From: Rhopalosiphum padi
Taxonomy: Eukaryota > Arthropoda > Insecta > Hemiptera > Aphididae
Reading direction: 5' to 3'
Assembly: GCF_020882245.1 (NCBI RefSeq)
Contig: NC_083600.1
Coordinates: 41,387,019 to 41,451,018 of the forward strand
DNA: 64,000 nt
Under the pieces are notes generated by a model. The model saw only the letters and a program-made list of their open reading frames with translations. It did not search any database and was not told the DNA's origin. This document shows, piece after piece, positions 51,701 through 64,000 of the stretch. Numbering within the stretch: position 1 is the first letter of the stretch; each line of letters begins with the position of its first letter. Made by a program: the position numbers and the translations under genes.

Positions 51701-54700
51701 TAATACAAGGTTTATTATAAGTTGTTCTTATTGTAGTGAAAAAAAATAAAAAAATCGTCATTCAAAATTATTGTTTTTAAGCATTAAAAATTCAAATGTT
51801 TACAAAATATGTCATACAATTTTTGTGATTTATATCTAAGGTTAAAACTTAGGTAAAAAAACTCAACACAAGGTTCTCCATAAATTTTTCTTCAAATAAC
51901 TGTAAAAAAAAACTCCAGCGTCAATATAGAAATAAATGTATTTTTTTACGAAATCGAGTAAAATAACGATATATTAGGTACAATTTAAATATAGGTTATA
52001 ATATAATATAATATCCTACAAATTATCCTTGACTGAAAAATCATCTCCGTTCAGAATCGTTTTTCGTATACCTGTCGGCTGTCATTGCATTCAAATTTAA
52101 CACATCCATTATAGTGACCTACTCATCTCCATATCTACTATGCGGCAGAACGATTTCCTTTTGACCACCTTTTTAAATTTAAATGTAATTAATTTTTATA
52201 ACAACTTTTTTGTATCTCAAAAATTAAATTATTCAGTGCCACGGTTACATGTTGGGGGGACCGTGTGCTAGAGTATAACAGAGGGTCTTTAACCAAACCA
52301 AGTCATTAATAATTTATTAATTAACTCTTCGTTTATACATAATATTATATAATTTACAGTACCGATTATTTTTATTAAAAATACTAAAAATCTTAATTAT
52401 ATAAAATGAAATCCCTTATAATCCAACAGTCATAAACTATGAAAATAAATTGTTATCATATTTTTATTTCAATAATTCAATAATTTTACTAATTAATTAT
52501 TAGGTAACTGGTAACTAAACAATTTTTTATACTAGTTTTTTGGTATAGGACTTATCTATTAACCGTAATTGGAGAAGTATCAATAAGCCAAAAATTGATT
52601 TTTTACAATTTTTCTAAAAAATAAAAAACTAATAAAATCGTAAATTTTAAATGATATTTCCGTTAAAAGACAATATATTAATTTAAAATTGTTTAACCTA
52701 ATATTAATAATTAAATAATTACAAATGAAAAGTATTAGGTTTCTATTTCTTAGGTAACACATCGTGATAATAATATTCAATTTGAATATTTGATAATGAC
52801 AAGGAGTTTATACCACCTAATAAATTTATTCTGTGTTTAAACTTAATAGATCAATTACTCTAATACCATGATATTGAAAATAATCGCGGTTTGTGATTAA
52901 ACATTTAAAATTATGATAATACAATTTTATCTTTGCAGAATACTTCTGCTTCTTAAAAAACTCAACTGCCAATTACTGTCAACAAATTTTATTAAAATTA
53001 TGAATAATAATATTCATTTCTCTAATTCTCTTAATAATAAAGACACAGTAAATTGACAATAGGTACCACAAAATTAACAAAAAAGTACCTATACAGTTTA
53101 ACAAACAGAGGGGCTTTTTTAAAACTTGGTGGCCCGTGTCCGTGTATGGTACACGCCTCGCATACCCGGTAGTCGCGGCATTTGACTTATTGAGACTTTG
53201 AGTTTCGATTTACGCATATTGTATTTATTGTTAATTCGTAATTTTTAACAGTTTATCTACACTTTTATAAAATTTTATGTAATTTCGTATTTTTTTTTTT
53301 TTGGAAAACAGGTGTATCGTAAGTAAAAAATTACGTTCATAAACAATAGCAAATAAACAAAATTAATTTTTTCAAAAACTATTGTTACTCTAATATATTC
53401 CTTTTTCTCTGTAATTTTTTTTATGATTCTCTTTCTCAAGTAAAATCTAGATCCATTTTTCTACCAGATGCCTTCTGAATATTTAAAAATCAACGATAGA
53501 AAGTGTCTAGATTCTTCGGACACTAAAAATATGAAAATAAAACTCACTTCATTGGAAAATCAGAAGTCTTCACTGCTTATCATCTGAAATAATAGTATTT
53601 ATCTTGAGTACCACTATATAAAATGTTAAACCAACCACAACATTTTAAATTTTATGCATTTGTATCAATTAATAACTTTAATAACTAGATTTTTTCCAAA
53701 ACTTTTTTTTTGCTTTAAATGGTGGTAACTTAAAACGGGTTTCATTTCGTCAACTATAATTTCTTATTTGCTCGTATTGATACGCACAATATTAAATCTT
53801 TAGTCCTCATGATAACTAATAAAATAATATAAACATTATAAACAATTCAATTTATTTCAAATTCCATTACAAAAATTCAATCCTTTTATATTTAATATAT
53901 TCTATAAATAGTATTCAATACTACATTTTCTACCTTAATAATATCAAAAATATTATATTGTTTGTAGATTCACTAGAATCTAATTTATTAATTGATCAGA
54001 GTATATTGTGGCTGACGGCTTTGTTTCACTTTTTATATCTAATGAATAATGATATATTCAATATACGTAAATTGATAAATTGAAACAATTTTGTTAAAAT
54101 ATGTACTCACTGCTCAGTGATTTATTTTTACGATTTTAATGTTAAAGATGACGCCAAAGTCACTCAAATAGTCACATATTATATTATATTCTACCCTTCT
54201 GTCCTGCATGTATATGTACAACGTATCATGTTTATGGATAAAGAGAACCAATTTTCTTTGGTTACTTTTAATATATGAGAGTGAGTTGACCTATTATCAA
54301 ATTTGTACATTAAATGGTACGTTGGTTTTCATGATGTTTGAATTTTTGTCAAATTATAATTGGTTTAATTGAACTATCTTTAAATTATATATTTTAATAC
54401 ATTTTACGATCTCATTACTAGCTTAAAAATTTAAATCTCCCCAAAATAGATAAACATCTTACTTTAAAGTTAGGTAATATTAAAAAAAAAACCAAAAATG
54501 TTTGCTGTATGACGTATGTAATATAATAGTGCTGTATACCTATTACCTGTCGATTTCGGGAGGGTGTGGCGTTCTCTCAATTATCTTTAGCTATTAGTCA
54601 TTAATGTTCAATTTCTAATTTCTAAAAGTGCTTCTTGAAACTTCTTACATTTTTAAATTCTTCAAAATTTCTTTAAAATAAATACACCATAAAATTAATA

Positions 54701-57700
54701 GTTCACCTTTACATTGCTTTAAATGTAAAATTGTAATGCTATTAAAATAATTTGGTTTAAAGTAATCTCCGTAGTTTGTATATTATAATATTGTATAGGT
54801 AATTAAATATCATATTAATATTATATAATGTTTTGAACAGGGACATAGGGTGGCTAATTTTTTTTAAATTTTTAATGTTTTTATCCACATGACACTCCAT
54901 TTAAATATTTATTATTTATTTCCTATACATTTAATATTTTGAGATTTGTTTTTTGTTACCTTCTTAATTTATAATTTAATTATTTTCGTATGTTTTTAAT
55001 CTATTGTCGAGAATTCAAGATTTTAGTTAGTTGATAACTAATCGATAACAAATCATTTTGTGATAAATATATAGTACTTATATGTGATTTTAGATAATAC
55101 ACATACGGAGTTAGTTAAAACGTAACATCATAATTGTGTAACCCTTTTTATTCTAATTACAATGTTAGAACTATTAATTATTGTATAATTAGATGATTTT
55201 TTTTAGACACTGCGGAAAATTCCTAAATAAAGCCATGTTATTATGTTAATATATCTATTATATCTGCTACTCCAAATTGTGACCTTTCTTATCAGTTATC
55301 ACGATTTACATTCGAAACCAACAATTACAGCAAAGTGGCTTTTCCATTTTTTTTTTTTGTAATCAATAAGATTTACTTAAAATAATAATAACTGCTTTCA
55401 TTTTACCTATTATACTAAGATAATGTTAAATACATTTGTTGTTATTATATAGTGACAAACATAACAATTTTATTTTACATTATGAAATTCTGTAACATAC
55501 CTAATTAAAACAATAATTAGAGAAAATAGTTTTGTACAACTTGGTAACAGTTGTTCATATAAATTATAAAATATAATAATCAAGTGTAATTAGGTTAGTC
55601 AGAGATGAATTTTTGTTAAAAACTTTTAATTAAAATGTATTAATTACTTATTATGCGTCCATTAATTGCTTATAAAACGAATTGCGTTTATTATAAGTTA
55701 TAACATTTTTCAATAGAAATTCAAAAATCTATACTATTTATTGAAATGTACAATAAATAATATAAAGGTAGTTATTAAATAATAATATTAATTGACGAAA
55801 TTATAATAGTATAATAAAATTTAAATAAAAAATAAAAATAGATATTATAATATTTGGAAATTCTTAGAATGTCTTGATGCATCTAATAATTGATAAATTA
55901 TGCAAAAATAAACAGTAACTGTTGAAGTGTAAGTTAAAAAATGTGTTATAGAAAATAAAATGGTTGTATTATTAGGGTTTTGAATCGTTCTATTTACCAA
56001 TTAGTTATCACCACGGTTACCACGAACTATTCTTCAAATATTTACTTATCATTGGCATTCATTTAAAAATAATAATAATTATTATATGATACTATACTGT
56101 TGATCCGCAGTCTAAAGAATGTCCTGTTTTCATTCCTAAAATTCCAGAAATAAGTTAATTGTTAACCTTGCATGTAACCATTTTAAGATAGAAATAATCA
56201 TTATAATTATATACCTGTAATAAATTGTAAGTATAGTGTGTAGTTTACTTTATGTCCTTATACTTATTTGTGAAAACGGTAGTATAATTTTTTATTTTAG
56301 ATATTATTTAACTGATTGGTTATTTATGTTTAAAATATTTTAATATAAGTACTTACATAATAATAATATGTAATACTTAATTATCAAACCGTAAAAATAC
56401 ATTAAATTATATATTGATTTGTATTTCATATTTATAACAACTTTAAGTGGTAAACTATATTGAATAATAATATATATTATTTTTTTACAATTTCCCGGTT
56501 TTAATAATATAACAATAAATAAGTACTTTTTCATACTATTGAATTAAAATTAGATTTTGATAATTAATAAATTTCTAATAAATAGTTATTATTCAATAAC
56601 TTATGTAAAACTAAATGTACCAAAATGTAAACGAAATATTGAATACACTTATGAATAGCATACGTGATACGTGTGTCCAATATTTCGTTGTCATGCCAAC
56701 ATACAATTGGGACATCATAGTTAACTCTTAACTATATAACTTTAAGTTTTAAGCATTGTATGAGGTATGTACAATTTACAATCGAAAGTATTGACAAATA
56801 ATACATTTTTATATACCTACCATTTACCGGAACTTAAATACAAATGTATAGTTATAAATAATATTACAATAGTCAAACTGTCAAATTGTTATATTTTCAC
56901 GTCTTTACGATAAAAACTATAAAACCAAACTTCTGTTGTTTATAATATATTTTTGTAGGTAGTAGGTACATGTGTATTTTTTATTTGTTATTGTTTAGTG
57001 GGAAAATTATGCCTAAATCTATTTTAGTTATTTGAAAATTTGAATAAGCTGGAGTAGATGAATAAAAAATAATTGTGAATTTTAATTTAATATTATAGGA
57101 GTGGTCAACATGAATATTTCTGCAAGCCATATGATTAAACATAATCATACCAAGAGCCAAAATGTATATAAAAATATTTTATATAATTTGATAAACTTTT
57201 ATAAATATATAAAAAAACAAAATTGAAATTCATAATAATAATAAGTACATTTTTATTTTATAAGTAAGACTGTAGCCACATCTAATGATTTCGAGAACTG
57301 TAAATTATGCACTTCTGTAATATTATATTTAATTTAATTTATGTGGGTTGTGAAATACATTTATAATAGCCAATAGGGGCTGTTAATTTGTAGGAAAGTC
57401 CATTTTTTTTTTGTCGATTGTGAAATGTAGCTCTGTAAAAAGCTTATATTATATAAGCTTTAATAGCTTTATATAATTTAAATCATATATAACAACAAAT
57501 TCACTTACAAAACTTTTATTTTGCATTTTATGACGTTTTTAATTTTTTAGATTTTTTTTTTTGCCTTTTTGGGTCTTATTTTCCTTTTTTAGTTCATTTT
57601 TTTGTATTTTTAATTAAATTCCATTAATTAACATTTTAAAAAATTTAAAAAATGTTTTAGGCAAATAGCATTATTAAAAAATCAATAAACTTAAAAAAAT

Positions 57701-60700
57701 CAAATTAAATCAACTTTTTATTAAATAAATATATTTTTATGCATATAATATTAGTATCAATATAAATTTAAAAATTAATTAAAACCCTTTTAAGTGCATT
57801 TAATTCATAGCTCTATTTATAATGAAAAAAATATATTTTATATTTTACTATATCTATTTATAAACGTCTCTTATTTAATGAACTGTTTTTTTAAACTAAT
57901 GATAGGCTGTAGTGATGTACCCTACATTACAAAAAATTAAGATTATTGATTAAAAATTAATTAATGAGGTAAAAATCCAGAGGATAGGTATTGTTTCGGT
58001 AGCAATGAATATAAACTAGACCGCAGCTTTCAGTTGGAGGACTCGTAGCGGTTAGATGATACGAACAAAGTTATAATCTATGTAATTATATTGTAATATA
58101 AGTATTATTATTTATCTTACAATAATTTATTTATTCAAATTCAATATTCACTATTTTTTAATTATAACGAAATATAATTTTAGGAAATTATAAAATAAAA
58201 TAAAAAACCATTTTCAAAATTTGCCAAATTTTTAAATGTATTTATTGAAAATAAAAGGTTTTAATAAGTATTTTAAGTTATATTTTTTATTTTGTTCGTT
58301 CAATAATTGTTAATTCATTTAAAAGCATAAAAGAAAACATTTCGAATGTATTTTTATATACGTGTATAAATGCCAAAGTTCATTAGTATTGTTGGAACGA
58401 GTACAATGTTCTTTTTTAAAATAATCGTAACATTGAACACCTATTCAAATTTAAGTCGACATGTCTGAGTTGATACATTCTATAGGTAGGTATATAATAT
58501 TTTTTTCTTTGTATAAAATGACATTTCGTGTACAAAGATTGGCGATTGCTTTTTATTTATTTTACTATCAGTAAAAGTTAAATATTATAGGTTATTTATT
58601 AATTATTATTATTAGTAGAATATATCTTATATAATATATAATATAGTTACCTATACTATAACGACAATTACGATATAACTTGTGTAAAATACCATTATTT
58701 TTATTTTATAGGTTCAGCAGCAATCATTAATCGTTTGATATTGTTATTATTATAATATAATATAATGATTAGGTAATCTCAAATAAAAGCTGTTAATATT
58801 TGCATGTAGCATATATGCAATGCGAATATCATCGTAATATATTATATAAGTAGTTTTAATTTGAACTAAAAATAGTTGTTTGTATAATTATAATTTATTA
58901 TACAGCCATAATAATGTTGTTCATATTTATCTATATTAATAAAAGGCAATGTTTGTGTGAGTAAACGATCTACAGTCAAGTCTAACGCACACTGCATGAT
59001 TCTGAAATTCGGTACATAGCTAACTTATACCCAAGATTCAAGAATATGCACCTCAAAACCAAATTATTAAATTTTGCATTTTAAAAAGTTGCTCACACAG
59101 AGATTCGCCTTACGAATAATGAATATTTTTTTGTTTGTATATGGGTTATAATATTGGTTGCTATTATAGTTACATAAAGTAAAATATTTATTATAATTAG
59201 TATAATTGGATATCATTTTAGACTTATATTTAATATTTAGTCAAAACCACCGAGATGATTGTTAAAAAAATATGCGTAGCTTACATTTAACAGAGTTAAT
59301 GACAAGGTAAATCGACTGACATTATTTAATTTGTCACGGGCAATGCCGAGTAGAGGATTAGCTATAATTTATAAATATATCTAGGCACTATATAAAATAA
59401 AAAGTATAAAAAAATAACCCTTATACAAATCCAATTTAACCAAATTGTATAAAAGTATTGTCAATATCAACAAGATCCGTAGTTTCATTAACTACCTTTT
59501 ATTACTTACTTTTTACTTTTCAATACATACAATGTACATGTTAAAATTACTTGACTCACGAAAAATTAACTATTGCCATTGGTTACCGAAAATAAAATAG
59601 TGACGATTTGATATAATTTTAGACCTGTATTTTATATTTGTCCAAAACAATCCAAATAACGGAGTTGTATAAGGGGTAAATTCACAGGTATTTAATTTAC
59701 CTCGGTTAACATCACCGTATACAGAATCAGTTAGTTTAAAATATAAAATAATACTAATGAGGACAATTTGATTTTTTACTTTCCTATATACGGTTCTATA
59801 AAATATTACATTGAGGTATAATAATTCGTAAAAGGAAACAATTCATAACAGCTTGTTAGTTCACTTGATGAGAAATAGGCTCAAAATAGTATTAAGTTTA
59901 ATGTTTTGTGTTAGGAAACGCCAGAAAATTTATATTTTACATTATACAAAACATCAATACATAAAAAATAACTTTTCTTTTTCGGTTTTAATAGTGTATA
60001 GAATAGTGAGTGTAAAATATTGTCATAAATCATAATAATTACGTTAGGTATCATCTTTAGCAAATGTTGAATTCTATATTTATAAGTTTATAACCTAAAA
60101 TTATTTACGCACAAGTTTACGTAATGCAAATATTTTTAAGGTCATACTTATGGATTTAATATTTTTTTCGTACGTAATTTGATAAACTTATTTCACCTAT
60201 TATATATTTCTTTGTTAAGTTCTTAATTTTCTTTTCCCATCAAAACATTAACATTCCTTACTTTATTTTACTTCATAATATCCATTAATTATTCTGTATT
60301 TATAGTAGGTTAAGTTTAGTAAAGTATGTGGCAAAGAAATTATTATATATCATGTTTCTGTAAACTTAACGTTAACGGTAAAAAGAGGTGAGTAAATGTA
60401 AAAAGCCCATAGTGTCTATCCATCTTCATCAGCTCTATACTATAATAATAATATTTCATACACGAATATATACAAAAAAAAAATTACAATGAAACGTTAG
60501 GTTATTAGTATTACGAGGTTATTACAGGGTTATAATAATATATTTTAACATTACGTCGCCAGATAAATACTCTATCGGTCGTACAAACTAAGTATTATTT
60601 AAATTATAAATGTATTATAACATTATTTATACTATATAAAATACTATAATAATAGTCGTCTTTATTGTATGCGCATTATTACGATGACCGGGCTGCAACA

Positions 60701-63700
60701 ATTCGTGTTTGTTTAGGCTTCATCCGTCCAGAAAAAAATTACATTGTGCTTATTATACAAGTTTCCTTATTGTTAATGTTATATCCTAATAACGTATTTA
60801 ATAATATATCATAAATCACTATGCCTGCCAGGGCCATCTGTTCTTCACAACTGTTGCACGTGAGGAAAATGTTATTGTACGTACCGTGTCTCTTTTGCTG
60901 GAGAATCTTCGGAAGTGTCCGACGTTATACACACTCGTGTGTCTATCTATACGACGATAATAAATAAAATAACGCCACGACCATATGCCACCGGTGTAGA
61001 ATATGGGCAAGAAGATAAAATTGAGTGATTCCTAGGCTCGAACATGCTAAGAAAGCAGTAGCTCTGTTCGTATACACGTATAGTTTATCTCTCACTCTCG
61101 TGAATATCTCTGATCGCCCTTCTATATTATAACCGTACAATTTATTTTATTAACCATGAATGCTGTAAGATATTATGCCTATATACAAACTGTATTTTCG
61201 GGTCATAGAACTTTATCGTGTCTCTTAGTGTCTTGGTCGTATTATTTAATTGTTCGTCGCACCCTTTTCAAAGGGCCCACCCATAATATATTATACAATA
61301 ATTTAAAATACCATCTCGAAATAATTTATACTACGATTGTCTCGGGTTTATGGACGTAGGTCATATACATACCAATAGCAGTTTCAACATTAGGTATAAT
61401 GATTAATTAATTACATTATGCTAGACTGCTAGAGTGTTAGTCACATAATTGATTACTAATTACGCGTTAATGTATATCAAATCGATATCACCCATAACTA
61501 GATTACGAATCCCAATGTACATACCTCCGTTTTGAGTATTGAATGTTTTAAAAAATTTGTATTCTAAACACCATAAAACCATTAAGTATAATTACGTTTT
61601 TGTTTTTTAAATTATATTAATAATTATCGTGTTTTTATTGTAACTCGTATAAAACATAGACACAAAAATAGTAAATTTTAAAAGGTAGATCGATCATATT
61701 GTTGCAATAGACGAAAATACGCAATGCATATTTTTTACTTATTTAATCCAATAATATATATGTATATATTTTTTTTACTATATTTCTAGGTATTCTAGCT
61801 GATATTCAACACCAATTTAAAATTGGAGATGACAAAGGTGGCTTATTGCAAACCGCATTCGTCATAAGTTACATGATATGCGCTCCGGTTTTTGGATATC
61901 TAGGAGATAGATACAACAGAAAATTTATAATGGCTTTTGGTGTATTTCTATGGTCATTAACTACGATTGTTGGTTCTTATATGAACGTAAGTTATACTTA
62001 TTTTATTGACTTTTTATTTTCAAATTATTTTTATAACAAAATTTATTCACAGGAATACTATTTATTTTTATTCTTCCGGAGTTTGGTGGGTGTCGGTGAA
62101 GCTAGTTATTCGACTATTGCGCCTACAATTATAAGCGATATGTTCGTTAAAGATGTGAGGTCGAAAATGTTGGCTTTATTTTATTTTGCCATACCCGTGG
62201 GAAGGTATATTAACTGGCCGCACAATACTCTAATTCTGGTTGAATAAAACTTAATTCGTGATTTTTATTTTTTCATTTTAGCGGTTTGGGCTATATTGTT
62301 GGCTCGGAAACTGCTAGGATCCTCGGTTCTTGGCACTGGGGATTACGCGTCACGCCAGTGCTCGGCATGTTGGCCGTCCTCTTGATTATGTTCGTTATGG
62401 AAGAACCCGAACGAGGTCAGAGCGAAGGGTATTCTCACTTAACTACTACGTCTTGGTCCGAGGACATACAATTATTGTGTCGGAAGTAAGTGTTTTTATA
62501 CACTAAATTATTTATATTTGTGTATCTATATCACTTAATAATTTTACCAGTCGGAGTTTTATGTTATCCACTGCGGGATTCACTTGCGTGGCCTTTGTCA
62601 CTGGATCTTTGGCCTGGTGGGGTCCCCAAATTATGTGGTCAGGACTAAAAATGCAAGAAGGTTACGAAAATGTTACGATAAACAGGTATTATTATGTGGT
62701 GATGGGTTATGATAACCATTTTATTATTGGCGTACTCAAGTATTTTATCTTTATTTTGTAAAATATTAACTAAGTTTTTATTTGTCATTATATTTTTAGC
62801 GTATCGCTGAACTTTGGAATAATAGCCATGGCGGCTGGTCTTATTGGCGTGCCTTTAGGCTCATACTTGGCTCAACGGCTGAAAGTGCACTATCCCAAAG
62901 CAGACCCGTTGATCTGTGCTGGTGGTCTTCTAATATCGGCTCCATTACTGTTTCTGGGACTAGCGCTTGCAGACAAATACAATTATTTCGTGTTGGTTCT
63001 GATATTCTTTGGTCAAGTATCACTGAATCTTAATTGGTCGATCGTAGCCGATATACTTTTAGTAAGTGTTTTGAAATCACCAAACGAAATTATTGTAGCT
63101 ATAAGCTAGGTTCAAGTGAATGAAGTGAAAGCCTAACAGTTCAATCATATTAGTTAATATAATGTGTACTTATATATTTTTAGTATAAAATTTATATAAA
63201 TAATATATATATATTATTTAGCATACATCATTTTAAAATGATATATTGTAGTCTAATAGGTCACTGTTGGCATGAATTACAGATACATTGCAAAATTTGC
63301 AAGTCAAAACTTAACTTAAATGTATTTATTTCTTATTCGTTTGCATTGTTAGCAGTTGTTATCGTCTTAATATGCATTGGTGTAATAGCATGTCAATATT
63401 TTAAATTACAAACAATTTTAAATAGCTTATCTAATAATTTACATAAAGACATTGAAAATAGCTATCATCAATATAGTAAAAATAGAATCTCGATAATCCA
63501 AATCAAAGCCCAACTAGACAAAACAAAACAATACGATTATAGAGTTATTGAAAACAAATAACGCGTATTTAAATGATAAATAAAAGTTATCGATTATTTA
63601 CTATATGAATAATTTTAAGTTCAAATTTGTGATTTTTTAAAAAAATGTTGTGTTGTTTTTAATTTTAGTACGTTGTCAATCCTACTAGAAGATCAACAGC

Positions 63701-63767
63701 TGAAGCTTTTCAAATTTTGTTTTCACATGCATTTGGAGATGCTGGTAGCCCATATCTTATTGGAGTG
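48726..63767 (+). CDS. spin: Spinster-family lysosomal lipid transporter, 3' end missing
   Basis: Major-facilitator protein of late endosome/lysosome membranes; relatives carry sphingolipids and lysophospholipids. Seven phase-consistent exons: 48726-48945, 61790-61986, 62053-62204, 62282-62485, 62551-62685, 62800-63061 and 63669-63767; 423 codons so far, with a donor GT at 63768, so more exons lie beyond the window. Features: a cytosolic polar N-terminus; TM1 from about 52 ending NLINYMDRYTIAG, a hallmark of the family; the MFS loop motif GYLGDRYNRK (109-118); the RSLVGVGEASYSTIAP segment (about 148-163); IVGSETARILGSWHWGLRVTP; and after exon 7 the family motif PTRRSTAEAFQILFSHAFGDAGSPYLIGV. 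Intron 1 is about 12.8 kb. Met 20 (ATAATGA context) is an alternative start. Exons are richer in GC than the introns. A possible alternative terminal exon lies in intron 6. Confidence 0.96.
48946..51197. other. Spinster intron 1, first part
   Basis: Very AT-rich. I see no exon, element terminus or RNA gene. Open frames such as 50067-50339 are low-complexity. Confidence 0.4.
51198..52066. repeat. Dispersed-type repeat bounded by GATTCTGAACGGA
   Basis: Starts AGATTCTGAACGGAATGATG and ends with TCTCCGTTCAGAATCG, so GATTCTGAACGGA recurs inverted at the two ends. The interior is AT-rich with CTTTGAAAAGGAAATCGAATC, CAAAGGCGTCGGGAAAAACC and CTGTAACTCAAAAACGAATC. It has no ORF. From memory the boundary words resemble a common aphid repeat; that is an impression, not a search result. 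Confidence 0.55.
52067..56629. other. Spinster intron 1, middle
   Basis: AT-rich. GC-richer patches at about 52240-52300 (GTTGGGGGGACCGTGTGCTAG) and 53110-53170 (GGTGGCCCGTGTCCGTGTATGG) could be the two ends of another element, but I could not align them as inverted repeats. No gene. Confidence 0.35.
56630..56689. repeat. 60-bp hairpin in spinster intron 1
   Basis: AACGAAATATTGAATACAC is matched inverted by GTGTGTCCAATATTTCGTT around a 22-bp loop (19-bp stem with two mismatches). It may be a minimal MITE or an RNA stem-loop; no flanking duplication was found. Confidence 0.6.
56690..58929. other. Spinster intron 1, no recognised feature
   Basis: AT-rich sequence with long A and T runs. No exon, element boundary or RNA gene is recognised. 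Confidence 0.4.
58930..59365 (+). mobile_element. Probable non-autonomous Helitron
   Basis: Begins TCTATATTAATAAAAGGCAA after an A, like many Helitron 5' ends, and ends in the style CACGGGCAATGCCGAGTAGAGG followed by TTAGCTATAATT, with a small GC stem before the 3' end. Length is about 436 bp with no Rep/helicase ORF. The 3' terminus does not show a perfect CTRR, so the end is approximate. Confidence 0.5.
59366..60599. other. Spinster intron 1, after the Helitron
   Basis: AT-rich, with no convincing gene. The 60-codon frame at 59853-60035 has no recognisable domain and no splice support. Confidence 0.35.
60600..61789. other. CpG-richer end of spinster intron 1
   Basis: Over about 60650-61360 CpG dinucleotides and GC content are raised relative to the rest of the 12.8-kb intron (GACCGGGCTGCAAC, GTGTCCGACGTTATAC, AACGCCACGACC). 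Open frames on both strands here have no recognisable domain. It could hold an internal promoter or enhancer of spinster; this is inference from composition. Confidence 0.3.
63283..63561 (+). CDS. Possible alternative terminal exon of spinster (or small intronic gene)
   Basis: Lies in intron 6 of spinster on the same strand. An acceptor AATTACAG ends at 63282 exactly on a codon boundary of an open frame of 92 codons, and exon 6 ends in phase 0, so the two could join in frame. The frame begins IHCKICKSKLN, then has a hydrophobic membrane helix (FALLAVVIVLICIGVIACQY) and a polar tail ending IENK and TAA at 63561. AATAAA follows at 63579-63584, 18 bp after the stop. The same frame also opens upstream with an ATG at 63238 (107 codons), so a separate single-exon gene is the alternative. 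I recognise no family. The polypyrimidine tract before the acceptor is weak. Confidence 0.4.
   Translation: MHCKICKSKLNLNVFISYSFALLAVVIVLICIGVIACQYFKLQTILNSLSNNLHKDIENSYHQYSKNRISIIQIKAQLDKTKQYDYRVIENK
63579..63584 (+). terminator. Poly(A) signal after the intronic ORF
   Basis: AATAAA 18 bp downstream of the TAA of the intronic frame. In such AT-rich DNA the hexamer is common, so position rather than presence is the evidence. Confidence 0.35.
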
Positions 63768-64000
63768 GTAAAATTTATAAATCATTTTAACTTACTTAAA
63801 CTAAATAGGTACAAATTAGATGTCAATGTAATGACAAGCCAAATCTCAATTTTATAAGAACATCAAGAATCTAACTTAATAAGAAATGTTGACTTGTTAT
63901 TGCATTGACGCTTTAAATTAATGAGACCTAGAAAGATAGGAGCAAGCCTCTTAAGAAATTATTTACCAATAAACTGATAAAAATTTATATTTATACAATT

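Noticed and set aside
1..64000. CRISPR array, operon or prokaryotic gene cluster
   Set aside because: No regularly spaced direct repeats; all real genes have spliceosomal introns or are animal mitochondrial-protein genes.

Overview
The window looks like nuclear DNA of an aphid (Hemiptera, Aphididae). It is very AT-rich, the genes have many GT-AG introns, the encoded proteins are animal proteins, and the spacers and introns are packed with short terminal-inverted-repeat elements and decayed retroelements. The aphid assignment is inference from repeat style and protein similarity; nothing was searched.

Five protein genes are supported, with exons joined by hand so that reading phase is kept at every junction. 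(1) 2861-16045, +: a secreted matrix metalloproteinase with cysteine switch, zinc site and hemopexin domain; its 5' exons are missing from the window. (2) 17077-17346, -: EMRE, the essential regulator of the mitochondrial calcium uniporter, in one exon. (3) 28660-39537, +: a complete 23-exon CLUH/clueless gene of 1360 codons, for the cytosolic protein that binds mRNAs of mitochondrial proteins. (4) 41544-44403, -: a four-exon gene for a 311-residue protein I do not recognise. (5) 48726-63767, +: a Spinster-family lysosomal transporter with a first intron of about 12.8 kb, running off the right edge. Genes 1 and 2 converge, as do 3 and 4; 4 and 5 diverge. EMRE and CLUH both serve mitochondria, but 11 kb of repeats separates them, so no joint regulation is implied.

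The spacers hold a TTAA-flanked hairpin at 111-544; at least five short elements with perfect 8-bp target duplications (3728, 11109, 14887, 15593, 25116), plus one nested in a foldback (26746) and two with 7/8 duplications (36589, 44918); two Jockey-like non-LTR relics (10107 and 20364) and one possible RNase H relic (620); a Gypsy-like LTR element at 21383-24497 with a 5-bp duplication and an internal inversion; several foldbacks; a pogo/Tc1-like remnant with a CTAG-rich element inside it; a probable Helitron; and a long repeat bounded by GATTCTGAACGGA at 51198-52066.

The most interesting points are a possible alternative terminal exon of spinster (63283-63561) with its own poly(A) signal, the unrecognised 311-residue gene with a SUMO-binding-like motif, the inverted Gypsy segment, a nest of elements at 44872-46566, and an overlapping start-stop ATGTGATG at the spinster start codon. 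No tRNA, rRNA or CRISPR was recognised.
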